Assembly (NCBI GenBank): GCA_964006375.1
Contig: OZ023267.1
Location: 88,488,906-88,552,905, forward strand
Length of the DNA: 64,000 nt
Direction: 5' to 3'
Source of the DNA: Tillus elongatus
Lineage: Eukaryota > Arthropoda > Insecta > Coleoptera > Cleridae
Position numbers and translations under genes: made by a program
Notes under the pieces: model-generated
Told to the model about the DNA's origin: nothing
Seen by the model: only the letters and a program-made list of their open reading frames with translations
The model's database searches: none
Shown here: one piece after another, positions 59,827 to 64,000 of the stretch
Position numbering within the stretch: the stretch's first letter is position 1
Layout of the letters: each line of letters starts with the position of its first letter

Positions 59827-62559
59827 TTAAAATGTGAAGTTGATTGAGCCACTGTCAACAAGGGACACGAGCACATTATTACAACACCAGTTTTCTTCAA
59901 AAGCGGTCCGATCGTTGTTGCCCAGGTACCAAGCATACTCTTTGATTATTCTTGTTTTTAGTCTGCTAAGAAATACTTCCAGATAGTCGCTGCACATAAC
60001 ATTGTTGTTCATTTTACTGGACGTGAAGGTGTCATATACACTGGCTTTTGCTAAGTTATATAAATAGTTCCATAATCTTGTTTTCCGGTTAAGTGGCACT
60101 GAAAAACCCGCATATATTTCGACAATTCGTAGTCTTGAACTGTGCAAGTTTTCCTTTATTGAGCTTACAAAATCCCATAATGGTTGTGTTTTTGCACAGG
60201 AAACTATAATATGCCATGCTGTACCTTGAACATTGCAGTGCGGACAGTTTGCTGTTGTCGATTTTCCCCATCGCTGTAGAAACACCATGTCTGCTAAACG
60301 ATTCTTTGCAAACCTAAACGAGATTATAGCTTCATGAGTTAAAGTTGGTGAAGCATAAAATGCACTCCAATTCACTATATCGTCCGTCCAAGCTCCATTC
60401 AAAGGCTGTTTTGTTTCATATGACGTTAGCAGCAAATAATTCAGCACTTTTCTTTTTGTTCTATTATTCACGCGAATTGCCACATCGTCTAAATCTGTGA
60501 AAGCTACCTCCGGTGGCCAAGTCTCGGGGCCTTCTAAATTAATCACGTCGTCAAAACCAGCGTCCACAAATCTTTTGATTTCCATAGTTAATTCTCAAGT
60601 TGCTTTTTAGAATCCTATCATAGTTTTGAACTGGAAGCTGTTCAAAAATTTAAATTCCCATTTTGAATGATATTCCCAAGCGTATAAACACCACAAGAGA
60701 ACCACAGATGTGAAAGTTGAGGAAACTCAATTGGCAACAGACTTGTTTTCGTGAGAGGGATATCCTGTAGACCTGTGGAAGTTGCAGGAAAATTTTGACG
60801 AAAAGGTCTGGTAAGAGAAAATGCTTTGTTTACTTCTCTCAGAAATGGTGTTAACTCCAAGCAGACTGGTTGAGGGGTCATAAACAGAACTTGCCAACTT
60901 AGGTCGGCCCGACGAAACTTTGGAAGTGATTGTTTAGTCATCATGTACCATTTGGCATTCTCCTCGTGGGATAGAAATTTCACTGCAAAAAACGCTCTAA
61001 ACACTCTCACCTTTGACTGAATATGCACCAATCCCAAGCCGCCATGGCTAATTGGAAGACATAGATGTTTTTCTGTTACCCAGTGCTTGCGATCACTCGA
61101 GAAAATTTTAACCAGCACATTTTGTAATATACATAGATCGGAATCTGGTAGTGGCAACACTTGCAAAGTGTACCACAATCTTAGTGCAATAAACTGATTT
61201 ACTATTAAGATCCTGCTACGCCATCATAATGAAATCAATGTACTCTTCCATTTTCTACCACAATGTTCTATGAGTGAGTAGAGGTTTTGTAGATTTCCGG
61301 TGCCAATTACATCAAAGTTGTTAGCAAAAGTTATCCCTAAAATCTTAATGGAGCCAGATGACCATTTCATATTGTACGGCTTTATACAATGTCCTTTTAA
61401 ACTACTCAGCCAGTATCCTCTAGATTTATGTAAATTTAACATGACTCCGGAATTTAAGGAGTAAACATCATAACATCTATATAATTCTTGCATTTCTGCA
61501 AGTTCCGTCAACACGACATTTACATCGTCAGCATACGCAGTTACCTTCAGGTAAATATCGTCGCGGCTTAGAGGTAATTTATATCCATGTATGTATTTAC
61601 GTAACAGATTTAGCAACGGTTCAATACTTAATATAAAAAGTATTCCTGAGAGAGGACATCCCTGTCGTATTCCTCCCGTAATAGTTATAGGCGAAGTTAG
61701 GTATTGCGAGACTCGAAATAGACTTTGAACGTTGGTATATAACAGCTTTATGTACCCTGTTATTTCTGGACTTATATTGTAAACCTCCAAAAGGTGAAAC
61801 AGGTAAGCGTGCCCGATCCTGTCAAAAGCGTTTTTCTGATCAAGGGCGACGATAAACGCTTTATCGCTTGCTCTATTAATGTGGCTAATTAGATCCCTGT
61901 ATAAGTGGAGGCTGTCAAATATAGATCTTCCTGGAACCGAATAACTTTGATCAGTATGAATCAAAATATTAATTACTTGTGATAATCGATTGGCAAGAGT
62001 TTTTGCAATGATTTTGTAGTCCGTTGTCATAACTGAAACGGGTCGCCAGTTATTTAGGTCAGTTGGATCGCCTTTTTTAGACAGTAACGTAACTAGTGCT
62101 GTTCTTAAAGTGACTGGTAAAAGTGCTCTACGATTTGACTGCTGCACCATCATCTGAAAATTATACTTAATATCATCCCAAAAGGCGATATAAAACTCTG
62201 GAGTTAGGCCATCGATTCCAGCTGCCTTGTTTTTATTAAGTTGGTTTAACGCAATCATTAATTCCACCTCAGACAGTGTGTTGCCTATTAAATCTCTCGT
62301 GGAGTTATCTAGGGTTGGTAGGTTTTGAAATAATTCCCTATTTACATTTATTTCGTTCAGTTGTCCATTATAAATTGCTTCAAAATGGGATCTTACCAAA
62401 TGACACATTGCTTGTGGATCATCATAAGTTACATTATTTACAGTTATTTTGGAAAGAAAAATGTTCTTGTCCAAAACTGATAGCAGTCTTTTTGCAGTAG
62501 GCCGATCAGCTTGTAATATTTCCGACATACCAATCGCATTAATCTTTCTTTCGGAATTC

Positions 62560-62658
<99 letters not shown>

Positions 62659-63642
62659 CTATCTTCTTTATTAATTCTCAGAATGTCAAGGTTACCAACA
62701 GAACTAGAACCTCTGAGGGAAATTTCTAAATAGTTTTGTAATAGTTTTAATCGATATGTATGGTTCTGTCTCTTTTGTTTTTCATATTGAATCGTAAGCT
62801 GACAAATATCTTGCTTGAAATTTTCCCACCATTTAATATAGTCTACTGTAGGCAGATGTCTTTTAGTGTTCTGACAGTCTCCAGGTAATTTCCATCTCTC
62901 AACAACAAATTATTGAATTTCCACACAGGAGATAGTATTGTTTTCGAATATAGTCGCAAGTGGATAGAGAAAGCTAAATGATCTGAAAATAAAGGTAGTA
63001 GTTTCGCACTAACACAGTAGTCTTGCAGAGCATCAGAACAGTATATTCTGTCAATTCTAGAGGCGGACCTTACAGTATAAAAAGTGAAACCTTGATGATG
63101 TAATGGCTGCATTAACATCCAGACATATTTAAATGAAACCCGCAAAATAGCTTGTAAGTTTCTTGAGACTGTAATATTTCTGTCTCTGGAATGAAGCCTA
63201 TCTATATCTGGGTTTAATGTGCAATTAAAGTCCCCCAAAATCAAAACGTGTTCTTGACTCAAAGAAACTTGTTGGATTACATTTTCTAATCGAGTGAGAA
63301 CGTTCAGAGCTGTCTCTATATCGTGAGGCAAATATATACAAAGTAAGTGGAAGGCGCTGCCACCGCCAAACTCGACGACACGCCGCTGCAAGTAGCCCGC
63401 GTACAGGACATCATGGCCAATTATCTGCACCGATAAATTATTTCTTACACCTGTTTCTTCCTGAACAGGGTTAAAAAATATGTAGAGTTAGAGGTTAGAA
63501 GGGGACATGTGTTTCCAAGAGTATTAGTCTCTTGCAAGCACACAATGTCTGGTCGCACTGACTCCAAGAAGGACTGAAATGCAAACCATTTAATTTCACT
63601 TCTAACACTTTTTGAATTTAAAGTTAAAATTTTTAAAGCCAT
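59827..63642 (-). pseudogene. Tx1/L1-like LINE ORF2: endonuclease and reverse transcriptase, degraded
   Basis: In order on the minus strand: APE-type endonuclease (63,642-62,843: SFLESVRPDIVCLQETN; then after a frame change VLILGDFNCTLNPDIDR, SRIDRIYCSDALQDYC, LFSDHLAFSI); a linker; RT (62,564-61,224: NKAAGIDGLTPEFYIAFWDD, NWRPVSVMTTDYKIIAKTLA, FIVALDQKNAFDRIGH motif A, GGIRQGCPLSGILF, VTAYADDVNVV catalytic); a C-terminal region with a CCHC-like CPHCNVQGTAWHIIVSC (60,585-59,827). Breaks: frame changes near 63,440, 62,860 and 60,620, and one TGA at 61,224-61,226. The motif order and DQKNAFDR/YADD style fit the Tx1/L1 group. No ORF1 upstream. Confidence 0.88.
62562..62654. repeat. (TA)n tract inside LINE ORF2, frame-preserving
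   Basis: About 93 bases. Codons before it (RINKEDRD) and after it (MQNSERKINAIGM) are in the same frame, 90 bases apart, so it would add ~30 Ile/Tyr residues between endonuclease and RT. Confidence 0.93.
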
Positions 63643-63758
63643 TGTAATTGTAAAAAAAGAAATAAAGAAAAATAAGCAGCAAAAGAGATTTTATATACAT
63701 AAAACAAACAAATAAATTAATAAATATAATAAACCTGTTTGAAAATTATATGAAATTG

Positions 63759-63760
<2 letters not shown>

Positions 63761-63818
<58 letters not shown>

Positions 63819-63828
63819 ATACATACAT

Positions 63829-63909
<81 letters not shown>
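63761..63909. repeat. (TA)n-(CATA/CA)n-(TA)n compound microsatellite
   Basis: TA to ~63,816, then CATACATACACACACACACA, then TA to 63,909. The last ~90 bases of the window hold nothing recognised. Confidence 0.95.
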
Positions 63910-63912
<3 letters not shown>

Positions 63913-64000
63913 GATGTATTAGTCAGAAACTTCAGATACAGATAGAGAACTCATGAGATAGTGATTGACCGTTGCAGAGTGAAGACGTGTGTTCGTGTGC

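Overview
The window is an AT-rich, repeat-dense eukaryotic genomic segment, most likely from an insect. The evidence is an env-carrying errantivirus-like LTR retroelement with a tRNA-Ser-type primer-binding site, THAP/P-superfamily DNA transposons with spliced exons, Penelope-like elements, tRNA-derived SINEs and many (TA)n tracts. The species cannot be named from the sequence. I see no convincing single-copy host gene; almost everything recognisable is a transposable element or a fossil of one.

Layout. At 1-3.8 kb there are (TA)n tracts and tRNA-derived SINEs. A Penelope-like element (PLE) lies at 3.8-8.8 kb as a 1.8-kb inverted repeat around the reverse transcriptase 5' half, with a hammerhead ribozyme in each arm. 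At 9.4-20.9 kb sits a decayed P-superfamily transposon (A; THAP exon at 10.0 kb, transposase at 13.7-16.2 kb). Its long intron holds a hAT-like MITE and an ORF1-like FP-domain remnant, and a ~615-bp tandem repeat follows it. From 20.9 to 46.9 kb on the + strand runs a Polinton/Maverick-like element (copy 1: terminal foldbacks, unknown gene, zinc finger + family-B DNA polymerase, integrase C-terminus). It has been split by an orphan hammerhead insertion (21.3-22.1 kb), an errantivirus-like retroelement (22,174-29,702), a SINE (31,060-31,273), a second P-superfamily transposon (B; 33,034-42,466) and a foldback MITE (45.5-46.0 kb). From 59.1 down to 47.3 kb on the - strand lies a second copy of the same element (copy 2), facing copy 1 tail to tail. 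Copy 2 contains a ~3.5-kb, nearly identical tandem duplication, one unit of which carries a 1.7-kb TIR element. From 59.7 to 63.6 kb (-) there is a Tx1/L1-like LINE whose reading frame runs through a (TA)n tract.

How the parts relate. The two Polinton-like copies act as each other's empty-site controls. For the LTR element, the SINE, P transposon B, the hammerhead insertion and the 1.7-kb MITE the pre-insertion sequence is readable elsewhere in the same window, and target-site duplications agree: TGCG (4 bp, LTR element), GTTGCAAC (8 bp, P element) and a 14-bp repeat (SINE). This gives a relative order: Polinton-like elements first, then their interruption, with the 3.5-kb duplication, its MITE and the LTR element (LTRs 4 differences in 423 bp) being recent.

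Most novel-looking items: a 251-residue intact ORF of unknown function in copy 2 (57,617-58,372) whose copy-1 counterpart is broken; hammerhead ribozymes, including one without a recognisable PLE ORF; 52 perfect TATAATG repeats in the transposase region; and the higher-order repeat with TACCCC/GGGGTA hairpins. All are read by eye; no database search or folding was run.
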